Positions 49,553 to 59,280 of a stretch of DNA of 64,000 nt are shown here, one piece after another. Each line of letters begins with the position of its first letter. Positions within the stretch are counted from its first letter, which is position 1. The DNA comes from Thiocapsa roseilacustris (GTDB taxonomy: Bacteria > Pseudomonadota > Gammaproteobacteria > Chromatiales > Chromatiaceae), in NCBI RefSeq assembly GCF_041903755.1, contig NZ_JBBWVE010000026.1, forward strand, positions 29,962 to 93,961, in the 5' to 3' direction. Under the pieces are notes generated by a model. That model was not told the origin of the DNA. It did not search any database and saw nothing but the letters and a program-made list of their open reading frames with translations. Both the position numbers and the translations under genes were made by a program.

Positions 49553-51877
49553 TCAGCCGAGCAGGTTCCGTAAGGTGTCGACGAGATTCGATTGGTCGAA
49601 ATCGCCTTTGACGATGTAGGCGTCGGCGCCGACCTGGATGCCCCGCTGTTTGTCCTCGCGGGTCTGACGTGAGGTGACGATGATGATCGGCGTGGAACGG
49701 TATTTGTCGTTCTTGCGCAGCTTGGCGGTGAGCGAGAAGCCGTCCAGACCGGGCATTTCGACATCGGTGAGGACCGCGTCGAAGCGTCCGCCCACGGCCT
49801 TCTGCCAGCCGTCGAGACCGTCTTCGGCCAGGGTGACGCGGTAGCCGGACGCCTCCAGGACCTCCTTCTCGATCTCGCGCGTGTTCAGCGAGTCGTCCAC
49901 CACCAGGACGTGCTGGCCCGGTTGTCCGTCGTGGCGGCGCGTCGAGTCCTGCACCGCCGCCTTGATCGCCTCGCCGCGGATGCGTCGTGCCGCGTCCAGC
50001 AGCGCAGGGGCCTGGAGCAGGCTGACCAGCGCGTTGGTGCCGGTGACGACCACGCCACCGACCAGCCCGCCGAGTGCACCGCGGCCGCGCATGTGCTCGG
50101 GCAGCGGCTTGAGGACCATGTCGCGCTCGTCGATGAGCTGATCCACCACCAGCCCCAGCTTCGCCTGTCGCACCCCGATGATGACGACCAGGAGCGCCTC
50201 CTCGTCGAGTCCGTGCCGCCGTCGCGCGGACGACTCGGCCGGCGCGGGCAGACCCAGGAGGTCGGCCAGGGGAATCAAGGGGACCAGCTCGTTGCGGAGC
50301 ACGACCGCCGGGCGTCCGGCGACCTGAATCGTCTCGGACCGGGTGGTGCGGATCAGCTCGGAGACGTGCGGCGCGGTCAACCCGAAGCAGTGGCCGGCCG
50401 CTTCGAGCAGCAGGATGCGCATCACCGCCAGCGAGAGCGGGAGCTTGAGCGTCAGGGTGGTCCCGGCGCCCGGTCGGCTGTTGATCGAGACCGAGCCCTG
50501 CAGGTCGTCGGTGATGGCGCGCTTGACCACGTCCATCCCGACACCGCGGCCTGAGACCTCGGTGATGATGGCGCTGGTGCTGAAGCCGGGTTGAAAGATC
50601 AGGTCGGCGACCTGCTCGTCGGCGATCTCCTGGCTGGCGCCGGTCTCGATCAGGCCCTTTTGGATGGCCTTCTCGAGGATCCGCGCACGGTCGAGTCCGC
50701 GACCGTCGTCGCTGATGGCGATCAGCACGGCGCCGCCTTCCTGACGTGCCGAGAGACGGATCTCCCCGAGCGCCGGCTTGCCCGCCGCGAGACGCTCCTC
50801 GGTCGATTCGATGCCGTGGTCGATGGCGTTGCGCACCAGATGAACCAGCGCATCGCTGAGGTGGTCGATGATCTGGCGGTCGAGCTCGATCTCGCTGCCG
50901 CTCACCTCGCACCGGATCTCCTTGCCGAGCTCGCGCCCGAGCTCGCGCGCCACCCGTGCGATCGGATTCAGGACCGTGCCCAGCGGCAGCATCCGCATGC
51001 CGAGTGCGCGATCATTGAGCTCGCCGATGAGCCGCTCTTGATCGAGCGTCAGGTCGCGCAGATCGAGTGTGAACCTGTGCAGTGAGCGAGCGAGCTTCGC
51101 CGATTCGGACCCGGTTTCGGCGAGGGTGCGGGCGGCGGGCGCGTTGGCCGCGGCATCGAGCAGGCGCGCCTCGCCCAGGACGTGACGGAGCCGCGCCTGG
51201 TTGGAAACCATCTCGCCCATCAGCTTGACCAGGGCGTCGAGCTTGTCCATACGCACACGCACGCTCTCGGCTGCGCGGATGCTTGTCGTGGTCTCGGTGC
51301 CTGTCGGTTGCGGCCGAGTTGGCGTTGGGTCCGCAGCGGATGGCGGCGCGGATGATGTCGGCATCGATGTTCCGGTCGGGATTTCGCCCTGGATCGCGGC
51401 CGGGATCGAGCCAGGGATCGAGCGAGCATCGGCTGCGGACGAATGGTCGGGAACGGGCGGCGGGCTCGGCTCCGACCAATCACCCGCGGCGGCCCGGGTC
51501 AGCCGCTCGCACAGGGCTTGATCCGGTGGCCCGGAGGCCGCGTCCGCGCCGGATGCCGCGACCTCTTCGATCTTCGCGCCGATCGCATCGACGGCGCGCA
51601 TCAGGAGCGCGGCGAGCGCCGGATCGGGCTGGATCTTGCGTTCGCGCAAGACGCCGAGCACGTCTTCGAGATGGTGTGCGGTCTCGGCGATGCTCGTGAG
51701 CTTGAGCATGCGCGAGGATCCCTTAATCGTGTGTGCGGATCGAAAGAGGGCGTCGATCCCGTCGCGGTCGCCGTCGTTCGCGGTTCCGAGCGTGACGAGT
51801 CCGGTCTCGAGCCGGGCGACATGCTCGCGCGCCTCATCGACGAAACGGCCGATGAATTTGGTGATGTCGAGTGCCAT
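49553..51877 (-). CDS. cheA: CheA hybrid histidine kinase with C-terminal receiver
   Basis: 774 residues from the ATG at 51875-51877. Hpt domain with LFRSAHTIKGSSRMLKL (His near 49), a proline-rich linker (about 130-200), dimerisation domain, HATPase_c (LVHLVRNAIDHGIESTEERL, FQPGFSTSAIITEVSGRGVG then MDVVKRAI), CheW-like domain and a receiver (VLVVDDSLNTREIEKEVLEA, Asp in VLTDVEMPGLDGF). The fused receiver is typical of Wsp/Pil/Frz-type kinases rather than flagellar CheA. It lies between cheR and the repeat insertion. Confidence 0.93.
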   Translation of the reverse strand: MALDITKFIGRFVDEAREHVARLETGLVTLGTANDGDRDGIDALFRSAHTIKGSSRMLKLTSIAETAHHLEDVLGVLRERKIQPDPALAALLMRAVDAIGAKIEEVAASGADAASGPPDQALCERLTRAAAGDWSEPSPPPVPDHSSAADARSIPGSIPAAIQGEIPTGTSMPTSSAPPSAADPTPTRPQPTGTETTTSIRAAESVRVRMDKLDALVKLMGEMVSNQARLRHVLGEARLLDAAANAPAARTLAETGSESAKLARSLHRFTLDLRDLTLDQERLIGELNDRALGMRMLPLGTVLNPIARVARELGRELGKEIRCEVSGSEIELDRQIIDHLSDALVHLVRNAIDHGIESTEERLAAGKPALGEIRLSARQEGGAVLIAISDDGRGLDRARILEKAIQKGLIETGASQEIADEQVADLIFQPGFSTSAIITEVSGRGVGMDVVKRAITDDLQGSVSINSRPGAGTTLTLKLPLSLAVMRILLLEAAGHCFGLTAPHVSELIRTTRSETIQVAGRPAVVLRNELVPLIPLADLLGLPAPAESSARRRHGLDEEALLVVIIGVRQAKLGLVVDQLIDERDMVLKPLPEHMRGRGALGGLVGGVVVTGTNALVSLLQAPALLDAARRIRGEAIKAAVQDSTRRHDGQPGQHVLVVDDSLNTREIEKEVLEASGYRVTLAEDGLDGWQKAVGGRFDAVLTDVEMPGLDGFSLTAKLRKNDKYRSTPIIIVTSRQTREDKQRGIQVGADAYIVKGDFDQSNLVDTLRNLLG

Positions 51878-51887
51878 GACGAGGCTT

Positions 51888-53375
51888 TCAGGCCGCGGCA
51901 TCGACGAGACGGGCCAGACGCGTCTCGCAGAGGGAGCGCAGATCCTTCACCGACAGGAGCGAGGGCAGTGGGCCCGTGCTTCGCATTGCGAGTGTCTCGT
52001 TCTGCAGCTGGCGCAGCAGGATCCGGTATTCACGGACTGCCGGGCCGGTCTCGCCTTGCTGGCGATAGGTTTCGGCGAGCTGGTAGTGGGCCTGCCAGCA
52101 GCTCGGTTTGTCGTAGATCACTCGACGCAAGGCGCTGATCGCAGACGCTGTGTCTCCGCGCAGACGTGCGCAGCGTCCGAGCAGCAGGAGTGCGTCCGAA
52201 AACCAGGGGTCTTGCGCTATGGCGCGCTGCGCGGCCGCTTCTGCACCGGCCATGTCGCCGCGCTCGAGCAGCAGATGGGCCTGGAGCGCGAGATGCTCGG
52301 CGGTGGCGTCCTCGCGATCGCAGAGCGGGGCAAGATGGCGAAGCGCCTCCTCGAAACGTTCGGATCGAGCCGAGGTCAGGGCCTGCTCGTAGCGCTGCGG
52401 GTCGATCGGGTTCCCGACCGGCACGATCGCTCCGGGTGTATCCGGGCGAGGGTCGATCGCGCCCTGATCGCCTCGGCTGGTCGAGGCGGATCCTGCTGCG
52501 TCGGCTCGGGGCGGGCGGGCGCTCGGGCGCGTCCGCGCCTGCGTGCCCGCGTGCCCCGGCGAGGGCTCGACCGGGGCCTTCTCGAACAGGAAGACGCCGT
52601 CCAGGGCGAGCAGGCGCATCAGGCCGAAGTTGTTGGCGAGCGTCTCCGAGGCGCCGACGATCAGATGACCCTGCGGTTTGAGCAGGTCACGCAAACGCGC
52701 CATGACGGCCTTGCGGGTCGCCGGGTCGAAATAGATGGAGACGTTGCGGAAGAAGATGACGTCTTGTCCCTGCATTGCCGTCGGGTAGTCAGGTGCGAGC
52801 AGGTTCCAGGAGATGAAATCGACCTGTCGCCGGATCGCGGCATTGATGCGGCGGTGCGTCCCGTCGAGCGGCGAGAACCAGCGATCCCGAAGCTCGGCAG
52901 GCAGGGCCCGAAAGGCGAACGGGCCGTAGACCGCCGTGCGGGCGCGCTCGAGTGCGGCGTCGTCGACGTCCCCGGCGGTGATGCGGAACAGACGCTCGGC
53001 GAGATCGCCGTAACGCTCGCGCAAGGCGATGGCGATCGAATAGGGTTCCTCGCCGGTGGAGCATCCCAAGGAGAGTATCCGGATCGGATTGCCCTTCTCG
53101 GCTTGCGCCAAGCGCGCGGGCACGAGCCGCTCCACAAGCAGGTTCAGATGCGCGGGCTCACGGTAGAAGTAGGTCTCGTTGACCGTCAGCAGACTGGTTA
53201 GACGCCCGAGCTCGGCCGGATTGGCGGCGACGGATTTCAGATAGTCGTCGATCGATCCAGCGGCGGTTTTCGTCATCCTGCCGGCCAGGATGGACTGGAG
53301 CCGGCCATCCGCGTCCGAGCCGAAGTGCAGTCCGAGGCGATCCTTGACGAACGACTTGAAGGACCGGATCGGCAT
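51888..53375 (-). CDS. cheR: CheR methyltransferase with TPR repeats
   Basis: 495 residues. The methyltransferase part (1-270) has TVNETYFYREPAHLNLLVER, ILSLGCSTGEEPYSIAIALR for AdoMet binding and DVIFFRNVSIYFDPATRKAV. After a proline/alanine-rich linker (about 275-325), TPR helices follow (ALQAHLLLERGDMAGAEAAA, DALLLLGRCARLRGDTASAI). WspC-type CheR proteins share this architecture. Its start overlaps the cheB stop and its stop is 11 bases before cheA. It methylates receptor glutamates. Confidence 0.92.
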   Translation of the reverse strand: MPIRSFKSFVKDRLGLHFGSDADGRLQSILAGRMTKTAAGSIDDYLKSVAANPAELGRLTSLLTVNETYFYREPAHLNLLVERLVPARLAQAEKGNPIRILSLGCSTGEEPYSIAIALRERYGDLAERLFRITAGDVDDAALERARTAVYGPFAFRALPAELRDRWFSPLDGTHRRINAAIRRQVDFISWNLLAPDYPTAMQGQDVIFFRNVSIYFDPATRKAVMARLRDLLKPQGHLIVGASETLANNFGLMRLLALDGVFLFEKAPVEPSPGHAGTQARTRPSARPPRADAAGSASTSRGDQGAIDPRPDTPGAIVPVGNPIDPQRYEQALTSARSERFEEALRHLAPLCDREDATAEHLALQAHLLLERGDMAGAEAAAQRAIAQDPWFSDALLLLGRCARLRGDTASAISALRRVIYDKPSCWQAHYQLAETYRQQGETGPAVREYRILLRQLQNETLAMRSTGPLPSLLSVKDLRSLCETRLARLVDAAA

Positions 53376-54466
53376 CAGGCGATCCCGGCGCCGAGTGCAG
53401 CGCGACGACCCGCCAGCATGCAGAGCTTGCCTGCAATGAGATCGAGCGGCAGCGTCATCTGCACGCCGCCAGCGAGGATCGCCTCGCGATTCATCCCGAA
53501 GATGACCGAGGTGGCCTCGTCCTGGGCGATGGTCGTTGCGCCGGCCTGCGCGAGTGCGAGCATCCCTTGTGCGCCATCGCGTCCCATCCCGGTGAGGATC
53601 ACCCCGACGGCATCGCGCCCGACCTGCGCCGCGACGCTCGCCAGCAACCGATCGCAGCTCGGGCGATACATGTCGGTTTCCATGCGTTGCTCCAAGCGGA
53701 TCCGTCGTCCGGCACCGAGTGTCATGTGGGTGCTGGAATCGGCGAGATAGATCTGCCCCGGCAGGAGCGCCTCGCCTTCGACGGGGGTCTTGACCGGCAG
53801 CGCACAGAGTTGGGCCAACCAGTCGGCCATCGCACCGGCGAAGCCGTCGGAGATGTGCTGGGCGATCAGCACCGGGGCCGCAAAGTCTGTCGGAAGGTCC
53901 GGGAGGATGCGCGCGAGCGCTTGAGGTCCGCCGGTCGAGGAGGCGATGGCCACAACAGGCGAGCGGGGTCGGCTCGGTTGCGTCTGTATCGGCTCGTCAA
54001 ACCAAGCGGCCAGCGGCGGGTCGGCGGGTTCGTGTTTGAGTGCGAGCGCGCCGTTGCGGCGGATATGGCGGATCACCGGAATCCGGGCCAGGATGCGTAG
54101 GCGCACCGCCAGCTCCGGTCCCTCGTCGAAGGTCGGCTTGCGCGCAGCCTCGAGTGCACCGCGTGCGACCGCGGCCATCGCGTTGGGGGCGTCGGCGAGG
54201 TCGGAAAGAACCAGGATGGGCACGGCGTGGCGGGACATGATCTCCTCGATCGCCTGCATCCCGTCCATCTCGGGCATCTGAAGATCCATGGTGACGACGT
54301 CCGGCTTGAGCGCCAGGGTCTTCTCGACCGCCTCCCGACCATCCGCGGCCTCGCCGCAGACGACAAGTCCCGGAGCCGCCTCGATGAGCGCACTGATCAG
54401 GCTCCTTGCGGAGCGGCTGTCGTCGACCACCAAGACCCGCACAGGTTGTCTCGATTGCTCGGTCAT
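53375..54466 (-). CDS. cheB: CheB protein-glutamate methylesterase
   Basis: 363 residues. Receiver domain first (VRVLVVDDSRSARSLISALI, Asp in VVTMDLQMPEMDG), then a linker, then the methylesterase domain with catalytic S in VAIASSTGGPQAL, H in LIAQHISDGFAGAMADWLAQ and D in GVILTGMGRDGAQGM. It demethylates or deamidates the receptor. The start overlaps the receptor stop by four bases, and it overlaps cheR, so the four genes mcp-cheB-cheR-cheA form one unit. Confidence 0.94.
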   Translation of the reverse strand: MTEQSRQPVRVLVVDDSRSARSLISALIEAAPGLVVCGEAADGREAVEKTLALKPDVVTMDLQMPEMDGMQAIEEIMSRHAVPILVLSDLADAPNAMAAVARGALEAARKPTFDEGPELAVRLRILARIPVIRHIRRNGALALKHEPADPPLAAWFDEPIQTQPSRPRSPVVAIASSTGGPQALARILPDLPTDFAAPVLIAQHISDGFAGAMADWLAQLCALPVKTPVEGEALLPGQIYLADSSTHMTLGAGRRIRLEQRMETDMYRPSCDRLLASVAAQVGRDAVGVILTGMGRDGAQGMLALAQAGATTIAQDEATSVIFGMNREAILAGGVQMTLPLDLIAGKLCMLAGRRAALGAGIA

Positions 54467-56421
54467 GAGGGCGGGCTCGATCCACCACCTGGTGTGGCGG
54501 ATGGCGCACGCGCTCCGTCGAGTACGAACTGATCCAGGCTTCCCTGCAGGGCACCCGAGAGCTCGTTCATATCGCGCGCGATATCGGCGATCCGGCGTAC
54601 GGCGCCTGCGGTCTCCGAGCTGGCGGTGACGATCTCGCGCAAGGCGACCACAACCTGACCGCTGGCGGTGCGCTGTTGTTGCGTGGAGAGACTAATCTGC
54701 TGGGCGGAGGTCGAGGTCTCGCTCGCCGCCTCGACGATGGCCTGGAGGATATCCGCCGTGCTGGCGGAGTCCGCGATCCCCTCCTGGATCCCGGTGGAGC
54801 CTTTCTCCGAGCTGATGACGAGACGGTTGATGGACTCCTGGATCTCGGCGACCTTGCCGGTGATCTCTCCGGTGGATTCGGTCACCGAGTCGGCCAGCCG
54901 GCGGATCTCGGCGGCGACGACGCCGAAGCGTTTTCCCGCCTCGCCCGCAGAGGATGCCTCCAAGGCGGCGTTGAAGGCGATCAGCTTGGTCTGATCCGCC
55001 ACCGTATCGATGATCTGCATGATCTTGGAGATCTCCTTGGAGCGGGTGCCGAGCTCGAGGATCTCGTTCAGCGCGCTCTGATTGTCCGTGCCGATCCGTC
55101 GCATCTTCTCCACCAGGCGCTGCATGGCATCCGAGCCGCGCAGGCTGTCGTCGTAGGTCCGACCGGCGATGGTGACGACGGACTCGGAGTATTCCGCGAT
55201 CTGGGTGGAGGAGGCGGAGAGCTCTTCCATCGTCGAGGTGATCTCGGCCACCGAGGCCGACATCTGACTGGAGGTCGCGGCCTGTCCGTCAACCGCCTGC
55301 GCGATCTCGCGTGATGCCGCGTGGACCGAGAAGGCGGTCGTCTCCACGCCCGTCACCAATGCGTTGAGGTGCTCGCGCATGCGCTCGAGCGCATGGGCGA
55401 GGTCGGCCAGCTCATCCTTGCCGTCGATTGAGGCGCCGCCGCTCAGATCGCCGTTGGTCACACGATCGATCTCTTTGGCCAGGCGGCGGATCCGCTTGGT
55501 GATGGCATGGGCGGTGATCAGCGAGATGCCGATGCTGAACAATGCGACCAGCGCGCCGATGATCATGGCCTGCATGCGCGTCTTCTCGAGGACTGCGACG
55601 TACGGAGTGCGATCGATCGCCACCTCGACGACGCCGAACGGCTTGCCCGAGTAATCCGCAATCATCTCCGCATAGGCCGCGACGGGAGTCGTGCCGATCT
55701 CGAGCTCGGCGACCTGCGGTTCGCCTGCAAAGGCGGCCCTCAGTGCATTCGGACCGAGGAAGGGTTGCTCTTCATGGGTACTTGCGAAGTTCTCCACGTC
55801 GCCGTCGCGCAGGATATAGAGCGCGGCCTCCACACCGTAGCTTGCTTTGAAGTCGTCGAAGAAGGTTTGACCGAACGACATTCCGAACTCGACCGAGCCG
55901 AGGTGGCGTCCCTCTCGGAGTACCGGCACGACGCCGCGGGCACCGAGGCCCGCAACGCCCAGCTCCAGCCCGCGGTGCGGCGTGCGATCGCGGTTGGTAT
56001 CCACGACCGACTGGCGGAAGCTCGACAGGTCGTCGCCGAACTTCTCCAACATGTGCAGACGCAGAAAAGACATGGCCGGAGCGGTGTGGAACTGGAACTG
56101 AACCGCGCCGAAGTCGCGCGCGAGGGCCTCGAACGGCGGGTGAAGCTGCTCGGCGAGCCAGTCGCGATCACCCGCGAAGAAACGCGCTTGGACCTCCGGC
56201 ATCTCGGCGACCAGGATGCTCAGTGCCTCCGCCATGCGGACCTCGTCGCGAATCTGAGTCTGCACCATCGCTGCGAACTGACGCAGCTCGGACTTCTCCG
56301 CCGCGCGGCTCACGGTCTTGAGATTGTGCAGGCTCATGAGCGTGAGCGTGGTGACGGCCAGGATGATCGCGGCGCCGATCACGAGGAGGATGTTGGCCCA
56401 CAGGCGAATTTGCTTGAACAT
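54463..56421 (-). CDS. methyl-accepting chemotaxis protein
   Basis: 652 residues. TM1 (about 9-32, ANILLVIGAAIILAVTTLTL), a periplasmic sensor of about 240 residues resembling double-CACHE (RTPHRGLELGVAGLGARGVV), TM2 (about 285-308), HAMP (ITKRIRRLAKEIDRVTNGDL) and the signalling domain whose tip reads ILELGTRSKEISKIMQIIDT then VADQTKLIAFNAALEASSAG. The ligand is unknown. No CheR-docking pentapeptide is visible at the C-terminus (GGGSSPPS). It is the first gene of the chemosensory operon; the promoter should lie in 56422-56500. Confidence 0.92.
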   Translation of the reverse strand: MFKQIRLWANILLVIGAAIILAVTTLTLMSLHNLKTVSRAAEKSELRQFAAMVQTQIRDEVRMAEALSILVAEMPEVQARFFAGDRDWLAEQLHPPFEALARDFGAVQFQFHTAPAMSFLRLHMLEKFGDDLSSFRQSVVDTNRDRTPHRGLELGVAGLGARGVVPVLREGRHLGSVEFGMSFGQTFFDDFKASYGVEAALYILRDGDVENFASTHEEQPFLGPNALRAAFAGEPQVAELEIGTTPVAAYAEMIADYSGKPFGVVEVAIDRTPYVAVLEKTRMQAMIIGALVALFSIGISLITAHAITKRIRRLAKEIDRVTNGDLSGGASIDGKDELADLAHALERMREHLNALVTGVETTAFSVHAASREIAQAVDGQAATSSQMSASVAEITSTMEELSASSTQIAEYSESVVTIAGRTYDDSLRGSDAMQRLVEKMRRIGTDNQSALNEILELGTRSKEISKIMQIIDTVADQTKLIAFNAALEASSAGEAGKRFGVVAAEIRRLADSVTESTGEITGKVAEIQESINRLVISSEKGSTGIQEGIADSASTADILQAIVEAASETSTSAQQISLSTQQQRTASGQVVVALREIVTASSETAGAVRRIADIARDMNELSGALQGSLDQFVLDGARAPSATPGGGSSPPS

Positions 56422-56605
56422 CTGGACGGGTCTCTGATGTGGATCGCAAGCGCCCGATCTCGGCCCGCCGCGGGAACTACGCGGAGAGTTTAGCTGAATT
56501 CAAGTGAGCGACGGTGAGAACCCGCGGGCAATCCCGCGCGGTTTTCTGGCTGCGCTTTGGGTAGACTCGCGGGTTTATCCCTCGCCCAGACTCTGGAGTC
56601 ACGGC

Positions 56606-58114
56606 ATGCACCGCACCAGCGGCATTTTGCTTCACCCGACATCGCTGCCCGGCCCCTACGGGATCGGCGATCTCGGGTACTCGGCCCGACGTTTCGTGGA
56701 TTTTCTCGCGGCAGCGGGGCAGGGGCTGTGGCAGATGTTGCCGCTGGGGCCGACCGGTTACGGGGAGTCGCCTTATCAGTGCACCTCCGCCTTTGCCGGT
56801 AATCCGTTGTTGATCAGTCCGGAGCTCTTGGCGGAAGGGGGTTGGCTCGGGCCGAAGGATCTCGATGCCCCTGATTTTTCGAGCAACCAGGTCGATTTCC
56901 ATACCGTCATAACGTGGAAGCGGGCGCTGATTGCCCGCGCGGCACATGCTTTTCAGGGGCATGCAAGCGAAACCGATCGCGCGGACTATCGCCTGTTCCG
57001 TCAGGCGCATGCCGACTGGTTGGACGACTTTGCCCTCTATCACGCGCTGAAGGTCCACCAGGGTCACCGTCCCTGGCCCGAGTGGCGCGCCGACCTGGCA
57101 CGGCGCGAGCCGGATGCCTTGGCGCGCTGGAGCAAGGCCCACGCGCGCGAGCTCGACGCCCAACGCCTGATTCAATACTTCTTTTTCAAGCAATGGTCCG
57201 GGCTGCGCGCCTACGCCAATAGCCGCGGTGTGCGTCTCATCGGCGACATGCCGATCTTCGTCGCCCATGATTCGAGCGAGGTCTGGACGCATCGGGAGTG
57301 GTTTCAGCTCGACGACGCGGGTCATCCGAAGGTCATCGCCGGTGTGCCGCCGGATTATTTCAGCGCGACCGGACAGCGTTGGGGCAATCCGCTCTACGAT
57401 TGGCCGAAGGTGGCGGCGGACGGCTACAGCTTCTGGGTGCAACGTCTACGACGGGTCTTGGAGCTGGTCGACCTGGTGCGGATCGATCACTTCCGGGGAT
57501 TCGCCGGCTACTGGGAGATCCCGGCGGAGGAGGAGACCGCCATCAACGGCCGCTGGATGCCGGGTCCCGGGATGGCGCTCTTCGACGCCTTGCGCGCGGC
57601 GCTCGGCGAGGGACTGCCGCTGATCGCCGAGGATCTCGGCGTCATTACCGAGGACGTGGAGGCCCTGCGCGACGGGCTCGATCTGCCCGGCATGGCGATC
57701 CTGCAGTTCGGGTTCGAGGACACCGAGGGCGGATTCGGACGTTCATCCTTCCTGCCCCACAATCATCGTTCCAGCCTTGCGGTCTACACCGGCACCCACG
57801 ACAACAATACCCTGCTCGGATGGTGGGCGCTGCGTGACCCGGCAACCCAACAGAATGCGATGCTCTATCTCAACAGCGACGGCAGCGAGATCCATTGGGA
57901 CTTCATTCGCAGCGCGCTCGGATCCGTTGCCGCGCTCGCGCTCTTCCCGATGCAGGATATCCTGGGTTTGGGCGCAGAGGCGTGCATGAACCGCCCCGGG
58001 ACTACCGAGGGCAATTGGCTCTGGCGTTACCGCGACGACATGTTGACGGACGACGCAGCCGAGCGGCTGCGTGTTCTGAGCCGGATCTACGGGCGGCTAC
58101 CCTATCCAACCTGA
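56606..58114 (+). CDS. malQ: 4-alpha-glucanotransferase (amylomaltase)
   Basis: 502 residues from the ATG at 56606 with GGAG eight bases upstream. GH77 motifs are present: MHRTSGILLHPTSLPGPYGI, LVRIDHFRGFAGYW (nucleophile Asp), PLIAEDLGVITEDVEALRDG (acid/base Glu) and YTGTHDNNTLLGWW. It transfers alpha-1,4-glucan segments in glycogen or maltodextrin metabolism; purple sulfur bacteria store glycogen. No other glycogen genes are adjacent. It is followed by tandem B-family repeats. Confidence 0.95.
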   Translation: MHRTSGILLHPTSLPGPYGIGDLGYSARRFVDFLAAAGQGLWQMLPLGPTGYGESPYQCTSAFAGNPLLISPELLAEGGWLGPKDLDAPDFSSNQVDFHTVITWKRALIARAAHAFQGHASETDRADYRLFRQAHADWLDDFALYHALKVHQGHRPWPEWRADLARREPDALARWSKAHARELDAQRLIQYFFFKQWSGLRAYANSRGVRLIGDMPIFVAHDSSEVWTHREWFQLDDAGHPKVIAGVPPDYFSATGQRWGNPLYDWPKVAADGYSFWVQRLRRVLELVDLVRIDHFRGFAGYWEIPAEEETAINGRWMPGPGMALFDALRAALGEGLPLIAEDLGVITEDVEALRDGLDLPGMAILQFGFEDTEGGFGRSSFLPHNHRSSLAVYTGTHDNNTLLGWWALRDPATQQNAMLYLNSDGSEIHWDFIRSALGSVAALALFPMQDILGLGAEACMNRPGTTEGNWLWRYRDDMLTDDAAERLRVLSRIYGRLPYPT

Positions 58115-58129
58115 AGGTTTAAGCCGTAA

Positions 58130-58310
58130 GCGGCGTGTTGTGCCTCGCGGGGCTCGGCACAACCGACGCGGCCCGTAGCCCCGTAGGTTGCGCTGACGAC
58201 AGGAAGCGCAACGGCCGGTGCGTTGGGCCTTGCGGGGCTCGGCACAACCTACGCGGCCCGTAGCCCCGTAGGTTGCGCTGACGACAGGAAGCGCAACGGC
58301 CGGCGCTGCT
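58130..58310. repeat. B-family repeats in tandem, copy 5
   Basis: Two units of about 80 bases: CTCGGCACAACCTACGCGGC then CCGTAGCCCCGTAGGTTGCG then CTGACGACAGGAAGCGCAAC. The first unit starts within 20 bases of the malQ stop. They differ from copies 1-4 in having GCGCAAC in place of GCACAAC. Confidence 0.85.
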
Positions 58311-58426
58311 CGCGGTTTAGATTTTCATATTCCTTAGAATTTAAACCGCGTCAGCTCCGACATCCGTGATTGCGGCCGTAGCCGATTCAATTCATAAAAC
58401 ACCCATGCCGCTGCGGACGCGGTTTA
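58311..58426. repeat. D-family element overlapping the dsrC-like stop codon
   Basis: Starts with a half site GCGGTTTAG, an AT-rich linker (ATTTTCATATTCCTTAGAAT), then a full unit from TAAACCGCGTCAGC to GGACGCGGTTTA at 58426. The last three bases TTA are the complement of the TAA stop of the minus-strand gene. Confidence 0.85.
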
Positions 58427-58765
58427 GCAGGAATGGCAGTAATACCGCGGCAACCCCGCGAGACGACAGGCCTGCTTGCAGCCCCCGTTCGGAAAGAGCC
58501 CGTCCAGGTGCTTACGCGAGCAGGGGATATGGGGTGACACGTGCGCGCCGACGGTCTTGATGACGACCTTCGGGGAGGGCGGCATCTCGTGGGTTGCGTA
58601 ATACTCACGAAGGAAAGTGATGACCGCCCAATGACACTCGGTCAGGCTCAGGCCTTCCTCTTCCGCCAAGGCCGTGGCGACCGAGGGCTCCCAATCATCG
58701 AAATAGGCCAGATGGCCCTGCTTGTTGATCTCGAGCTGCCGTCCGGCGATCTGCATGGCTGACAT
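58424..58765 (-). CDS. DsrC/TusE-family protein with unusual cysteine tail
   Basis: 113 residues from the ATG at 58763-58765 with AGGAG six bases upstream. GHLAYFDDWEPSVATALAEE then EGLSLTECHWAVITFLREYY and KTVGAHVSPHIPCSRKHLDG are typical of DsrC/TusE. Canonical DsrC ends KQACKIAGLPKP..GCV with cysteines 11 residues apart. Here the tail is GGCKQACRLAGLPRYYCHSC, with four cysteines and none at the usual penultimate position. It should bind sulfur from sulfide or TusD-like donors, but its redox switch must differ. No dsr genes adjoin it. Confidence 0.88.
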   Translation of the reverse strand: MSAMQIAGRQLEINKQGHLAYFDDWEPSVATALAEEEGLSLTECHWAVITFLREYYATHEMPPSPKVVIKTVGAHVSPHIPCSRKHLDGLFPNGGCKQACRLAGLPRYYCHSC

Positions 58766-58861
58766 CGTGTACTCCTCCACCGCGCGGGTGGGTTGGGACT
58801 GCTTTGGCGGTTTTGTGCCTGTCCGATGGCCTTTGGTCCGTGTTCGGGGTCGCGCCGAACC

Positions 58862-58890
58862 TGTATCTGATCCGGCTAGACAATTGTCAA
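58862..58890 (-). promoter_or_regulatory. sigma70-like promoter of the dsrC-like gene
   Basis: On the minus strand TTGACA (58885-58890), a 17-base spacer and GATACA (58862-58867) lie about 100 bases before the ATG. The -35 is overlapped by the palindrome GACAATTGTC, a possible operator. The spacing is ideal; the -10 is imperfect. Confidence 0.5.
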
Positions 58891-58984
58891 TGCAATTTTT
58901 GCTAATGATGGACCGAAATCCGGAAGATGCAACCGGATCCAGATCAACGGGAGGTCGGATTTTGATCGGATGACCGTCACCCGG

Positions 58985-59155
58985 TCAGCTTCGGGCCAGG
59001 ACGACCAAGTCATCGCCGCGTTGGACACCCTCGCGCGAGATCTCGAGCTCCACGCGCGCGCCGACGCGCAAAAGACCGAAAGGGGTCGCGCATCAGCGGA
59101 TGCTCGGCCGCGTCGATGGGTACGAGCGTGGTATCGCGGTGTTGATCGAGGGGGT
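58985..59155 (-). pseudogene. unidentified C-terminal gene fragment with a frameshift
   Basis: Two minus-strand frames join sensibly at a run of C and T near 59090: LDQHRDTTLVPIDAAEHPLM then RDPF continues as GLLRVGARVELEISREGVQR then GDDLVVLARS and a stop at 58985. It looks like the end of a protein I cannot name. The rest of 58891-59359 shows no gene. Confidence 0.3.
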
Positions 59156-59280
59156 TATTTGAACCGCAAAGGCGCGAACGGCGCGAAGGCTTCGCATCAA
59201 CAGCGTGATCCTTGGCCGGGCGGGAATCCGGCGCGCGAAGGCGATGCGGATCCAAAACCCGTCGGAGCACACATAAGAAC

